The notes: generated from the sequence alone by a model not told the origin. A stretch of DNA of 14,579 bases from UBA1038 sp964481445 (GCA_964481445.1 CAYZTQ010000048.1:1-14579), one strand, 5' to 3'. Counted from the stretch's first letter, positions 7,105-14,557 are shown. Translations and numbers: made by a program.

Positions 7105-7644
7105 ATGACCCCCGCGCATGGCATCTATGTGATCACCGGCATCATGGCCTCGGGCAAGTCCACGGTGGCGGAGCTGCTGGCAAAACGTTTCCCGCGCGGC
7201 GTACATGTGCGCGGCGACCTTTTCCGCCGCATGGTAGTGAGCGGAAGGCGGGAGATGACTGCCGATTACGGCGAAGAAGCCTATGAACAGCTGTTGCTGC
7301 GCTGCCGCATCGCGGCAAAGACCGCGCAGATGTACTTTGAGGCGGGCTTCTCCGTCGCGGTGCAGGACAACTATCTGGGCGAGGTGCTGAACCGTTTTCT
7401 TGAAGAGTTCACCGTCTCTCCCCTATATCTTGTCACCCTCAACCCAAGCGCCGCAGCCGTCGCCGCGCGCGAGGCCGCCCGCGGCAAAAAGGGCTATACA
7501 GGCGGCTGGACGCCACAAGCCATGCATGAAGCGCTGAACCGCGAAAACCCCTGTATCGGCCTCTGGCTCGATAGCGGCAGCCAGACGCCTGAGGAAACGG
7601 CAGACGAAATCATCAGGCGGGCGGCGGAAGCAAGGATCAGGTAG
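7105..7644 (+). CDS. P-loop NTPase, kinase/phosphotransferase-like (CPT or zeta-toxin fold)
   Basis: A 179-residue soluble P-loop protein. Walker A is GIMASGKST (residues 12-20). It is followed by VHVRGDLFRRM, whose Asp38 sits where small-molecule kinases of the chloramphenicol phosphotransferase and zeta-toxin groups place their base, then VAVQDNY (Asp88), a basic lid-like stretch AAREAARGKKGY (120-131), and the closing GLWLDSGSQTPEETADEII. From memory, very similar small proteins occur in actinobacteria as phosphotransferases or AAA family ATPases of unknown substrate. ATG 7105 is chosen because AGGGAGGTGA (7091-7100) lies just upstream; the in-frame ATG at 7084 precedes that site. It may phosphorylate a sugar, nucleoside or antibiotic-like molecule; none can be picked from the sequence. 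A link to the importers is not established. Confidence 0.8.
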   Translation: MTPAHGIYVITGIMASGKSTVAELLAKRFPRGVHVRGDLFRRMVVSGRREMTADYGEEAYEQLLLRCRIAAKTAQMYFEAGFSVAVQDNYLGEVLNRFLEEFTVSPLYLVTLNPSAAAVAAREAARGKKGYTGGWTPQAMHEALNRENPCIGLWLDSGSQTPEETADEIIRRAAEARIR

Positions 7645-7720
7645 CGCTTCCTCCCGTTCCGCCGGCTTTACCGCAGCGGCTCAGCCGCACACAAACGAAA
7701 TACATTCACAGGGGTTTGCG

Positions 7721-7746
7721 AAGAATGGCCCCGGCCATTCTTTTTT
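7721..7746 (+). terminator. Intrinsic terminator between the kinase gene and the second operon
   Basis: AAGAATGGC (7721-7729) pairs with GCCATTCTT (7734-7742) around a CCCG tetraloop, and the stem runs into a T tract ending at 7746. It lies 76 nt after the kinase stop. The 7645-7720 stretch before it holds only a weak 5-bp hairpin (7676-7688) and no gene that I can support. Confidence 0.85.
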
Positions 7747-7838
7747 GAGGCACAAAAAGCGCGGCTCGTCCCGATATCCGCCCTTCCAGAACATTAAAAA
7801 ATCGGAAGAAATACAGCAAGAATCCTACATGTTTTCTA

Positions 7839-7867
7839 TTGACACGATTTTGCGCCCATACTATACT
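7839..7867 (+). promoter_or_regulatory. Strong promoter of the GH116/importer operon
   Basis: A perfect TTGACA (7839-7844) and TATACT (7862-7867) are separated by exactly 17 bp. An A/T-rich stretch around 7792-7815 may act as an UP element. The predicted start, about 7874, lies just before the palindrome at 7877-7888. Confidence 0.88.
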
Positions 7868-7876
7868 CTAATTAAC

Positions 7877-7888
7877 GTACACGTGTAC
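7877..7888. promoter_or_regulatory. Candidate LacI-family operator
   Basis: GTACACGTGTAC is a perfect 12-bp palindrome with a central CG, as in many LacI-family operators. It covers about +4 to +15 of the operon's transcript, a position where a bound repressor would block initiation or early elongation. The operon encodes a LacI-family protein, which is the natural candidate to bind here. The assignment rests on position and symmetry; no binding is shown. Confidence 0.7.
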
Positions 7889-7928
7889 CTAATCGTTTTT
7901 TGCCCCAAATTGCAAAGGAGGAAGCCCC

Positions 7929-9215
7929 ATGATGAAAAAACTGGTATCCCTGTTTCTGATTGCCGCCCTGCTGTTCACCGGCCTCGCCGCGGCCATGGCT
8001 GAAGAGAAGGCCGAAGAGGTCGAAATCAAGCGCAACCTGATCGGCGACGGCAAGAACACCGTGCGCATCGTGATGGACGGCGAGCCTTTCAGCGTCAAGG
8101 CCATGCAGGAAGTGCTGACGAAGTTCTTTGAGGAGACCGGCATCTCCGTCGAGCTGATGTTCGTCCCCTCCTCCGGCGGATGGGCCGGCTTCAACTCCAA
8201 GATACAGACCATGATCGCGGGCGGCGATACGCCCGATGTGATCAGGCTGGCCATCGAAGGATTCGAGGTGTTCCGCTCCAACGGCCTCATTGAGCCGCTG
8301 AACCCCTACATCGAAAAGTACCCCGAGTGGGCGGCGATGGTGGAAGACAACATCCCCGAAATCAGCGCGCCCCTGACCGTGGACGGCGTCACCTATGCCT
8401 ATGGCTTTGAGTGGAACAACATCGTCACCCACATCAACCTCAACGTGCTGAAAGAAGCCGGGCTCGAAATGCCCCCGGCTGACTGGAACTATGACACCTT
8501 CCTTGAGTATGCCAAGAAGATGACCTTTACCCGCGCGGACGGCACGCAGGTGTACGGCGTCAACGTCCCCGGCTGGTACTTCGCGATGTCCGGCTGGCTG
8601 TTCAACAACGGCGCCTCGATTCTCAACGACGATATGACCGAGTGCGTCATCAACTCTCCCGAGGCCAAGGAAGTTTTCCAGTTTATGCATGACCTGATTT
8701 ACGTGCACAAGGTGGCCCCCGTCAACGGCGGCACCTTCATCGCCGATCAGGTGGGCATGGATTTCGCCGGCCGCTGGCCCTTCAAGACCTACAACGAATC
8801 CGGCTTTAAGGATGTGGACGTGCAGTGGCTGCCCACCAACAAGACCCAGCAGGCCATCGCGGGCTTCGGCCTGTGGCCCATTTCCTCCGCTTCCACCAAG
8901 AAGGATGAGGCCTTCAAGCTGATCTGCTGGCTGTCCTCCAAGGATTCGCAGAGAACCATCATCGATATCTCCGGCATCCCGATGTCTGAGGAAGTGATGA
9001 AGGAAGTCGTCGTGGATACCGATTTCCCGGCCAACTCCAGGGTGTTTTTTGACAGCGCGAAGACCGCGAAATCCGTTGAGTGCCCGGCCACCTACAACGA
9101 GATTCAGGCCGCCTTCGACCGCTACACCTCTCTGATTCTGGCAGACGAAATGGGTGTCGACGAGGCGCTGGACGCCATGAAGCAGGAAATTGACCTCGCT
9201 TTGATGGATTTCTAA
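7929..9215 (+). CDS. Carbohydrate ABC transporter substrate-binding protein (family 1)
   Basis: A 428-residue secreted sugar-binding protein and the first gene of the operon that ends with the GH116 hydrolase. Signal peptide is residues 1-24 (MMKKL, hydrophobic core, A22-M23-A24 for signal peptidase I), followed by an acidic EEKAEEVE start of the mature protein. No lipobox cysteine is present. Family 1 features include a helix ending in LTKFFEETGI, the TMIAGGDTPDVIRL segment (94-107), the hinge-type stretch with LNVLKEAGLEMPPADWNYDTF, and a C-terminal TSLILADEMGVDEALDAM helix. AAAGGAGG (7914-7921) is 7 nt upstream of ATG 7929; a second ATG follows at once. It is only distantly similar by eye to the binding protein at 3871, so the two importers probably take different sugars. 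Confidence 0.92.
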   Translation: MMKKLVSLFLIAALLFTGLAAAMAEEKAEEVEIKRNLIGDGKNTVRIVMDGEPFSVKAMQEVLTKFFEETGISVELMFVPSSGGWAGFNSKIQTMIAGGDTPDVIRLAIEGFEVFRSNGLIEPLNPYIEKYPEWAAMVEDNIPEISAPLTVDGVTYAYGFEWNNIVTHINLNVLKEAGLEMPPADWNYDTFLEYAKKMTFTRADGTQVYGVNVPGWYFAMSGWLFNNGASILNDDMTECVINSPEAKEVFQFMHDLIYVHKVAPVNGGTFIADQVGMDFAGRWPFKTYNESGFKDVDVQWLPTNKTQQAIAGFGLWPISSASTKKDEAFKLICWLSSKDSQRTIIDISGIPMSEEVMKEVVVDTDFPANSRVFFDSAKTAKSVECPATYNEIQAAFDRYTSLILADEMGVDEALDAMKQEIDLALMDF

Positions 9216-9230
9216 ACCCTGCCCGATCAT

Positions 9231-9273
9231 GTGCGGGGGAAAGTGGGGAACCTTCCTTCACTCTCCCCCGCAC
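9231..9273 (+). other. Large intercistronic stem-loop after the binding-protein gene
   Basis: GTGCGGGGGA (9231-9240) pairs perfectly with TCCCCCGCAC (9264-9273). After one mismatch, AGTG (9242-9245) pairs with CACT (9259-9262), and GGAA/TTCC can close the top. No T-run follows, so it is not a standard terminator. Its place between a binding-protein gene and its permeases suggests mRNA stabilisation or partial attenuation that gives more binding protein than permease. Confidence 0.7.
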
Positions 9274-9301
9274 GTTCTGTATAACGGAAGGAGTTTTGCC
9301 C

Positions 9302-10210
9302 ATGGGTATCGCAAAGCGCCGGAAGAACCCAAACCACGAAGCCGGAGCGGCCTGGCTGTTTCTGCTGCCGAGCCTGACGGGATTCATTTTGTTCGTAGTT
9401 CTTCCCTTTATCATGGTGATTTATCTTTCTTTCATGAAATACAATATCATCACGCCCGCCAAATGGAACAACTACAAGAACTGGATCATGCTGACGCTGG
9501 ACAAGCGCTTCCTGCTGACGCTGGGCAATTCCGCCAAATTTGTGCTGCTGCTGGTGCCCATGCACATGCTGATGGGCCTTGCGCTGGCGCTTGGGGTCAA
9601 CAGCCTGAAAAGAAGCAAGGCGCTCGTTTTCGGCTACCGAACCGTTTTTTACTTCCCAACGCTGCTGGCCACATCCTCCATCGCCATCGCCTGGTCGATG
9701 GTGCTCAATAAGGATTTTGGCCTGCTCAACTATTACCTCGGTCTGCTGGGGGCGGAAAAAATCGCGTGGCTCAACTCCTCCTTCTGGGTGTACCCCGCCA
9801 CGATGCTCTTCAGCCTGTGGAAGTTTGTCGGCGGCTATTTCCTCTACTTTTTAATCGGCCTGCAGGGCATCGACAAGGGATACCTCGAAGCCGCGGAGAT
9901 TGACGGCGCCACCGCCTGGCAGAAAACGCGCCACATCTCGCTGCCGCTGCTGAGCCCCACCATCTTCTTTGTGTTCATCACCATGATGATCGGCACCATC
10001 CAGATCTTTGACGAGCCCTATATGCTGACGGGCGGCGGCCCCGGCGATGCCTCCCGCTCCATCAGCCTGTACATCTACGAAACCGCCTTCACTTCGCAGA
10101 AATTCGGCTATGCCGCGGCGCAGTCGCTGATCCTCATGGTGATTGTGATGATCATCACCCTGATTCAGTTCAAGGCCTCCGGCACGCTGGTTTCCTACGA
10201 CCGCGAATAG
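9302..10210 (+). CDS. Sugar ABC transporter permease, MalF/UgpA type
   Basis: A 302-residue membrane permease of the second importer. It starts with a basic cytoplasmic stretch (MGIAKRRKNP), a first membrane segment around residues 17-42, and further segments near 78-98, 112-134, 165-187, 218-238 and 272-292. The EAA loop is at 196-215 (EAAEIDGATAWQKTR, then ISLPLL), followed by QIFDEPYMLTGGGPGDASRS, the MalF-like signature. ATG 9302 is chosen because GGAAGGAG (9286-9293) is 8 nt upstream; an in-frame TTG at 9296 is too close to that site. It sits downstream of the intercistronic hairpin and 19 nt before the partner permease. Confidence 0.93.
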   Translation: MGIAKRRKNPNHEAGAAWLFLLPSLTGFILFVVLPFIMVIYLSFMKYNIITPAKWNNYKNWIMLTLDKRFLLTLGNSAKFVLLLVPMHMLMGLALALGVNSLKRSKALVFGYRTVFYFPTLLATSSIAIAWSMVLNKDFGLLNYYLGLLGAEKIAWLNSSFWVYPATMLFSLWKFVGGYFLYFLIGLQGIDKGYLEAAEIDGATAWQKTRHISLPLLSPTIFFVFITMMIGTIQIFDEPYMLTGGGPGDASRSISLYIYETAFTSQKFGYAAAQSLILMVIVMIITLIQFKASGTLVSYDRE

Positions 10211-10229
10211 CAGGAAGGGAGGAACAGAC

Positions 10230-11069
10230 ATGTCAGCTCACCGCGTTTTCAGCCTGTTTGGCAAAGCCGTCGTCGTCATTTTGCTTTCCTGCTTTGCCTT
10301 GTATATCCTTGTGCCGATTTTGTGGATGATCTCCTCCACTCTCCGTCCACCGATGGATTCGTTCAAGCTGCCGCCCGCCATCCTGCCCTCGCAGTTCGAG
10401 CTGGAAAACTATCAGATCGTCTTTCAGAAAGTGGCCTTCGGCAATTTCGTGTTCAACTCGCTCAAAATCTCCGTGCTCAGCACGGCGCTGCAACTGGTCT
10501 CCTCCTCCATGGCGGCTTTCGCCTTCGCGAGGCTGCGCTTCCGGGGCAGAAACGTGCTGTTCATCGCCTTTCTCGCCTCGATGATGATCCCGGCGCATGT
10601 GATGGGCATCCCGCGTTTCATCATCATGAGCAAGGTGAAGCTGATCGACAACCACGCCGCGCTGATATTGCCCGCCATTTTCGGCGCGATGGGCATCTTT
10701 CTGATTCGCCAGTTCATGCTGACCATCCCCAAAAGCTATGACGACGCGGCCTACATCGACGGAGCGGGCAAGCTGTACTGCTACTCGCACATCGTGCTGC
10801 CCATGACCAAGCCCGCGCTGGTGGTGATCGCGCTGCAGACCGTCATCGGCACCTGGAACGATTTTTACGGCCCGCTGATCTACATCAACTCGGAAGCCAA
10901 GATGACGCTGCCGCTGGGCCTGACCGTGCTGCGGGGGGTGTTCATGTCCGGCAATCAGGGGGTTATACTGGCAGGCGTCCTGCTGTCTCTGGTCGCTCCC
11001 CTGGTGTTTTACCTGTTCGGGCAGCGCTTCCTGATTGAAGGCATCACGCTCAGCGGATTGAAAGGATAA
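10230..11069 (+). CDS. Sugar ABC transporter permease, MalG/UgpE type
   Basis: A 279-residue membrane permease, second half of the second importer. It has an N-terminal segment VVVILLSCFALYILVPILWM, helices with LQLVSSSMAAFAFARL and FIAFLASMMIPAHVMGIPRF, and the MalG-like end FLIEGITLSGLKG. The ATPase-contacting loop reads DDAAYIDGAGKLYCYSHIVLP (171-191), so the usual Glu of the EAA motif is Asp (Asp172), a mild and probably tolerated change. GTWNDFYGPLIY follows. The ATG is preceded by AAGGGAGG (10215-10222) with 7-nt spacing. The next gene, the regulator, begins 11 nt after the stop. Confidence 0.93.
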   Translation: MSAHRVFSLFGKAVVVILLSCFALYILVPILWMISSTLRPPMDSFKLPPAILPSQFELENYQIVFQKVAFGNFVFNSLKISVLSTALQLVSSSMAAFAFARLRFRGRNVLFIAFLASMMIPAHVMGIPRFIIMSKVKLIDNHAALILPAIFGAMGIFLIRQFMLTIPKSYDDAAYIDGAGKLYCYSHIVLPMTKPALVVIALQTVIGTWNDFYGPLIYINSEAKMTLPLGLTVLRGVFMSGNQGVILAGVLLSLVAPLVFYLFGQRFLIEGITLSGLKG

Positions 11070-11080
11070 TTTGCTTACCC

Positions 11081-12100
11081 ATGACAGATCAACGACCCGG
11101 TGAAGGCATTTCACCGCGCATGACGAAAAAAGAAATCGCGAGGCTCTGCGGCATCTCCCGCATCACCCTCGACCGCGTGCTGGATGGCAGGCCCGGCGTG
11201 GGCGAAGCCAAACGCAAAGAAGTGCTTTCCTTCCTTGAAAAGCACGGCTACCGAGAGAACCGCATCGCGCAGTCGCTGGTGCGGGGAGAGAGCCGAAGCT
11301 TCGGCATCATCGTATTTGACCTCAACAACAGCTTCTACGCGCAGATGGTCAACGCCTTCCAGCAGGCCGCGCAGGAAGCGGGCTACGTCAGCTACATCAT
11401 GCTGTCAAACAAAAACCCAAAGACGGAGCAGGCGCTTTTGGAAGACCTGCTGGCCCGGCAGGTGGACGGCATCGTGCTCAATTCCGCCGTCAAGGAGCCC
11501 GATTACGCCGGTTACCTGCTCAGCCAGGGGACGCCCATTTTATCGGTGATGAACCGCGTCTCGCCCGAGGTGCCCTTTCTCGGCTTTGACGAGTACGCCT
11601 CGATGCGCGAGCTGACGGCCTACGCGGCCTCCCGGGGCTTCAGGCGCTTTTACTATGTCTGCCCACCGCTTGCCAGAAAAGAAAGCAGCAACATGGATTC
11701 GCTTTTGCGGCGCAGGCAGGGCTTTGAAGATGAAATCGCCCGTGTGCCGGGCGCATGGACGCGGACGCTGGACAGGCCGGATTTTTCCGTGCAGCTGACT
11801 GAAGCCGTCAAAACTGAGCGCGAGCGGCCCTGCATTCTCTGCACCAGCGATGTCTACGCGGTGGAGATTCACCGCGCGCTGATGGACGAGGGGCTGACAT
11901 CGCCCCGCGATTACGCCATCGCGGGCTATGACAACATCCCCATGCTGCATTCTTTCAGCCCGAGGCTGACCACCGTGTCGCTGAATATCGCGGACCTCGG
12001 CAGAGAGGCCGCCCGCCTGCTCGCGGGCGCAAGGCAGGGGCAGCCGCTGCCCAAAGAGCGCCTGATGCCCCACACCCTGATGAAGATGGACACACTGTAA
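11081..12100 (+). CDS. LacI-family transcriptional regulator
   Basis: A 339-residue DNA-binding repressor (326 if started at ATG 11120). The helix-turn-helix spans about residues 17-36 (KEIARLCGISRITLDRVLDG), followed by RPGV, helix 3, the hinge helix NRIAQSLVRGE (60-70), and a periplasmic-binding-protein-like effector domain beginning RSFGIIVFDLNNSFYAQMV and containing DYAIAGYDNIPM. Recognition-helix residues read TLDR rather than the usual TVSR. ATG 11081 has only AAAGGA 14 nt away; ATG 11120 (MTKKEIA) matches family N-termini better but has only a distant AAGG, so the start is unresolved. A 7-bp hairpin lies between them. As part of the operon it likely regulates its own operon through the palindrome at 7877 and responds to the imported sugar or its product. 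Confidence 0.92.
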   Translation: MTDQRPGEGISPRMTKKEIARLCGISRITLDRVLDGRPGVGEAKRKEVLSFLEKHGYRENRIAQSLVRGESRSFGIIVFDLNNSFYAQMVNAFQQAAQEAGYVSYIMLSNKNPKTEQALLEDLLARQVDGIVLNSAVKEPDYAGYLLSQGTPILSVMNRVSPEVPFLGFDEYASMRELTAYAASRGFRRFYYVCPPLARKESSNMDSLLRRRQGFEDEIARVPGAWTRTLDRPDFSVQLTEAVKTERERPCILCTSDVYAVEIHRALMDEGLTSPRDYAIAGYDNIPMLHSFSPRLTTVSLNIADLGREAARLLAGARQGQPLPKERLMPHTLMKMDTL

Positions 12101-12118
12101 ACCAAAGGAGATTCTAAA

Positions 12119-14539
12119 ATGAACGACAACGCATTCTGGAACAGGCTCAATCACCTGAAGGAATACGATGAGAAGGCGACGGAGACCGCGTTTTTGCTGG
12201 GCGGTATCGGCACGGGCAATGTGTCTCTGGGGGCGCGCGGCGAGCTGAAGGACTGGGAGCTGTTCAACGGCCCCGGCAAGGGCAATACCTTCCCCTATAC
12301 CTTCTTCGCGCTGCACGCGGACAACAATAAATCGGGCGGCGGGCGCCTGTGCGAAAACCGCGTACTCGAGGGGCCCATTCAGCCGCCGCACAGCCTGTCG
12401 CATGGCTATGACAGCGCAAGGCTGGCCGGTCTGCCGCGCATGCGGCGCAGCGCCATGCGCGCGGAATATCCCCTCTGCGCCGTGCGCATGGAGGATGAGG
12501 CCCTGCCGCTTGAGGTAACGCTTGAAGCCTACACCCCCTTCATCCCGCTGGATGACGAGGATTCGGCCCTGCCCGTAGCCGTGCTGCGCTACCGCGTGAG
12601 AAATACGGGCAGGGAGCCGCTGTTTGTCTCCATCGTCGGCTCCATGAGCAACATGACCAGCTTTGACGGCTACGGCGTGTTCAACTACGTCAAGTACAAG
12701 GGCGGCTGCAAAAACAGCCGTGTAGAAGGCGAGGGCCTGCGGGGCTTTCTTTGCGAAGCGTTGACTGCCGATAACGGCGAGGCGGTCGAAAACACCATGG
12801 CGCTGACCAGCCCGGATGAGAACCTGTGCGTCAAGCCCAACTGGTATCTGGGCGCCTGGTACGACAGCGCGCAGGATTTCTGGGATGATTTCAGTTCGGA
12901 CGGCCTGATCCGCGAGGAAGGCGGGCAGGCGGCTGCCGAGGGGCAGATTCTCTTCCAGCAGCGGCAGCGCATCGGCTCTGTCGCCAGCTACGCCACCCTT
13001 GAAGCGGCCGAGGAGCGCTGCTTCACCTTCTACCTCAGCTGGCACTTTCCCAGCCGCGTGCGCAGCTGGTCGCAGGAATGCTGCGGGCAAAAGCCCCTGA
13101 CGCGCAACTACTACAGCCTGCGCTTTGAAAACGCCTTTTCCGCCGCAGCCTACCTGCACAGGGAGCTGCCGCGTCTGGAACGCGCGACCCTCAGCTTCCA
13201 TAAGGCGCTGTTTGAAAGTACCTTGCCAAAACAGGTGCTGGACGCCGTCTCTTCCAACATCACGGTGCTGCGCTCCACCACCTGCTTCCGCATTGAGGAC
13301 GGCAGCTTCTTCGGCTGGGAGGGCTGCTTTGGCCAGTCCGGCTGCTGCGACGGCACCTGCACCCATGTGTGGAACTACGCGCAGACCGTTGCCTGGCTCT
13401 TCCCGAGGCTTGAGCAGAACATGCGCCGCAACGAGTTCACAATCGAAACAAAGGAAGACGGCGCGATGAACTTCCGCTCGCGGCTGAAGCTCGGCGACGA
13501 AGAGTGGACGCTGGCCCCCGCCATCGACGGCCAGTGCGGCAGCATCGTGCGCCTGCACAGGGAATGGATGCTGTCGGGCGACGACAGCCTGATCGAAGAG
13601 ATGGGCCCGCGGGCGCTGCTGGCGCTCGATTATGTGATTGCCCGCTGGGATCCGGACAGAACGGGCATCCCCGCAAGCGACCGCCAGCACAACACCTACG
13701 ATATCGACTTTTACGGGGTCAATCCCCTCAGCTGCGGCGTGTACCTGGCGGCATTAAAAGCAGGGGAGGCCTTCGCCCGCCGGCTGCACCAGGAGGAGAA
13801 GGCCGATGCCTACGCTTCGCTGTTCCAAAAGGGCAGCCAAAAGGCCGACGAGCTGCTGTGGAACGGTGAATACTACGCGCAGCGGCTGGAAAACGTGGAC
13901 GAGCATCCCTATCAGCACGGGCCCGGCTGTCTGTCGGATCAGCTGCTGGGGCAGTTCCTCGCGAACATGGCGGGGCTGGGCCCCATCCTGCCCAGGGAGC
14001 ATGTAAAAAAAGCCCTGCAGAGCATCTACCGCTACAATTTCCGCGAGGATCTGAGCCGCCACCAGAGCGTGCAGCGCTGCTTCGCGCTGGGCAGGGAGCG
14101 GGGACTGCTTTTGTGCAGCTGGCCTCAGGGCGGCCGCCCCAGGTTCCCCTTCGTGTACAGCGACGAGGTGTGGAGCGGCATCGAGTATCAGGTGGCCTGC
14201 TGCCTGATCGCCGAGGGGCTGGTCGATGAGGGCCTTGAGATTGTCAAGGCGGCGCGCGAGCGGCAGGACGGGTACAAGCGCAACCCCTTCAACGAGGTGG
14301 AATGCGGCAACCACTACGCCCGTTCCATGGCCAGCTGGGGCCTCATCCCCGCGCTGTCGGGCTTTGCCATTGACAGAGAAAGCCGCAAGCTGACCCTGAA
14401 CCCCAGGGTGCATCAGGATGATTTTCGGTGCTTCTTCAGCACCGGCGCCGTCTGGGGCGTGGCGACGCAGACAAGGAACTTAAAGGGCGAAACGGTGCAG
14501 CAGTTCACCACGCTGGGTACGCTGCCGGAGAAAAAATAA
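12119..14539 (+). CDS. GH116 family glycoside hydrolase (GBA2-like, DUF608)
   Basis: An 806-residue retaining glycosidase of family GH116, whose known members are beta-glucosidases, beta-xylosidases and glucosylceramidases. The N-terminal beta-sandwich domain starts with LLGGIGTGNVSLGARGELKD (residues 26-45), the GBA2_N pattern. The (alpha/alpha)6 catalytic domain contains FFGWEGCFG with Glu401, the position of the GBA2 nucleophile; HNTYDIDFYG with Asp528, the position of the acid/base; and DEVWSGIEYQ and FNEVECGNHYARSMASW with Glu726 and Arg735, nine apart as in the known sugar-binding pair. There is no signal peptide, so it acts in the cytoplasm, presumably on sugars from the cognate importer. 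AAAGGAG (12104-12110) is 8 nt upstream of the ATG. Catalytic assignments come from motif recall, not alignment. Confidence 0.9.
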   Translation: MNDNAFWNRLNHLKEYDEKATETAFLLGGIGTGNVSLGARGELKDWELFNGPGKGNTFPYTFFALHADNNKSGGGRLCENRVLEGPIQPPHSLSHGYDSARLAGLPRMRRSAMRAEYPLCAVRMEDEALPLEVTLEAYTPFIPLDDEDSALPVAVLRYRVRNTGREPLFVSIVGSMSNMTSFDGYGVFNYVKYKGGCKNSRVEGEGLRGFLCEALTADNGEAVENTMALTSPDENLCVKPNWYLGAWYDSAQDFWDDFSSDGLIREEGGQAAAEGQILFQQRQRIGSVASYATLEAAEERCFTFYLSWHFPSRVRSWSQECCGQKPLTRNYYSLRFENAFSAAAYLHRELPRLERATLSFHKALFESTLPKQVLDAVSSNITVLRSTTCFRIEDGSFFGWEGCFGQSGCCDGTCTHVWNYAQTVAWLFPRLEQNMRRNEFTIETKEDGAMNFRSRLKLGDEEWTLAPAIDGQCGSIVRLHREWMLSGDDSLIEEMGPRALLALDYVIARWDPDRTGIPASDRQHNTYDIDFYGVNPLSCGVYLAALKAGEAFARRLHQEEKADAYASLFQKGSQKADELLWNGEYYAQRLENVDEHPYQHGPGCLSDQLLGQFLANMAGLGPILPREHVKKALQSIYRYNFREDLSRHQSVQRCFALGRERGLLLCSWPQGGRPRFPFVYSDEVWSGIEYQVACCLIAEGLVDEGLEIVKAARERQDGYKRNPFNEVECGNHYARSMASWGLIPALSGFAIDRESRKLTLNPRVHQDDFRCFFSTGAVWGVATQTRNLKGETVQQFTTLGTLPEKK

Positions 14540-14557
14540 CCTCTGCAGGCATGCAAA

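Noticed and set aside
7676..7688. Short hairpin GCGGC-TCA-GCCGC after the kinase gene
   Set aside because: It has only 5 bp and no T-tract; the nearby stem at 7721-7746 is the convincing terminator.
7745..8002. Small plus-strand open frame across the second operon's promoter
   Set aside because: It spans the terminator, promoter and operator and overlaps the binding-protein start in another frame; no ribosome binding site or family resemblance.
7872..9230. Minus-strand open frame opposite the second binding-protein gene
   Set aside because: It is antisense to a clear family 1 binding protein, has no motif, and runs into the promoter region.
11540..13690. Very long minus-strand open frame opposite the regulator and GH116 genes
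   Set aside because: It is antisense to two well-supported genes, has no recognisable domain, is rich in Ala/Arg/Gly/His/Gln as expected from reverse reading of GC-rich codons, and has no ribosome binding site that I can see.
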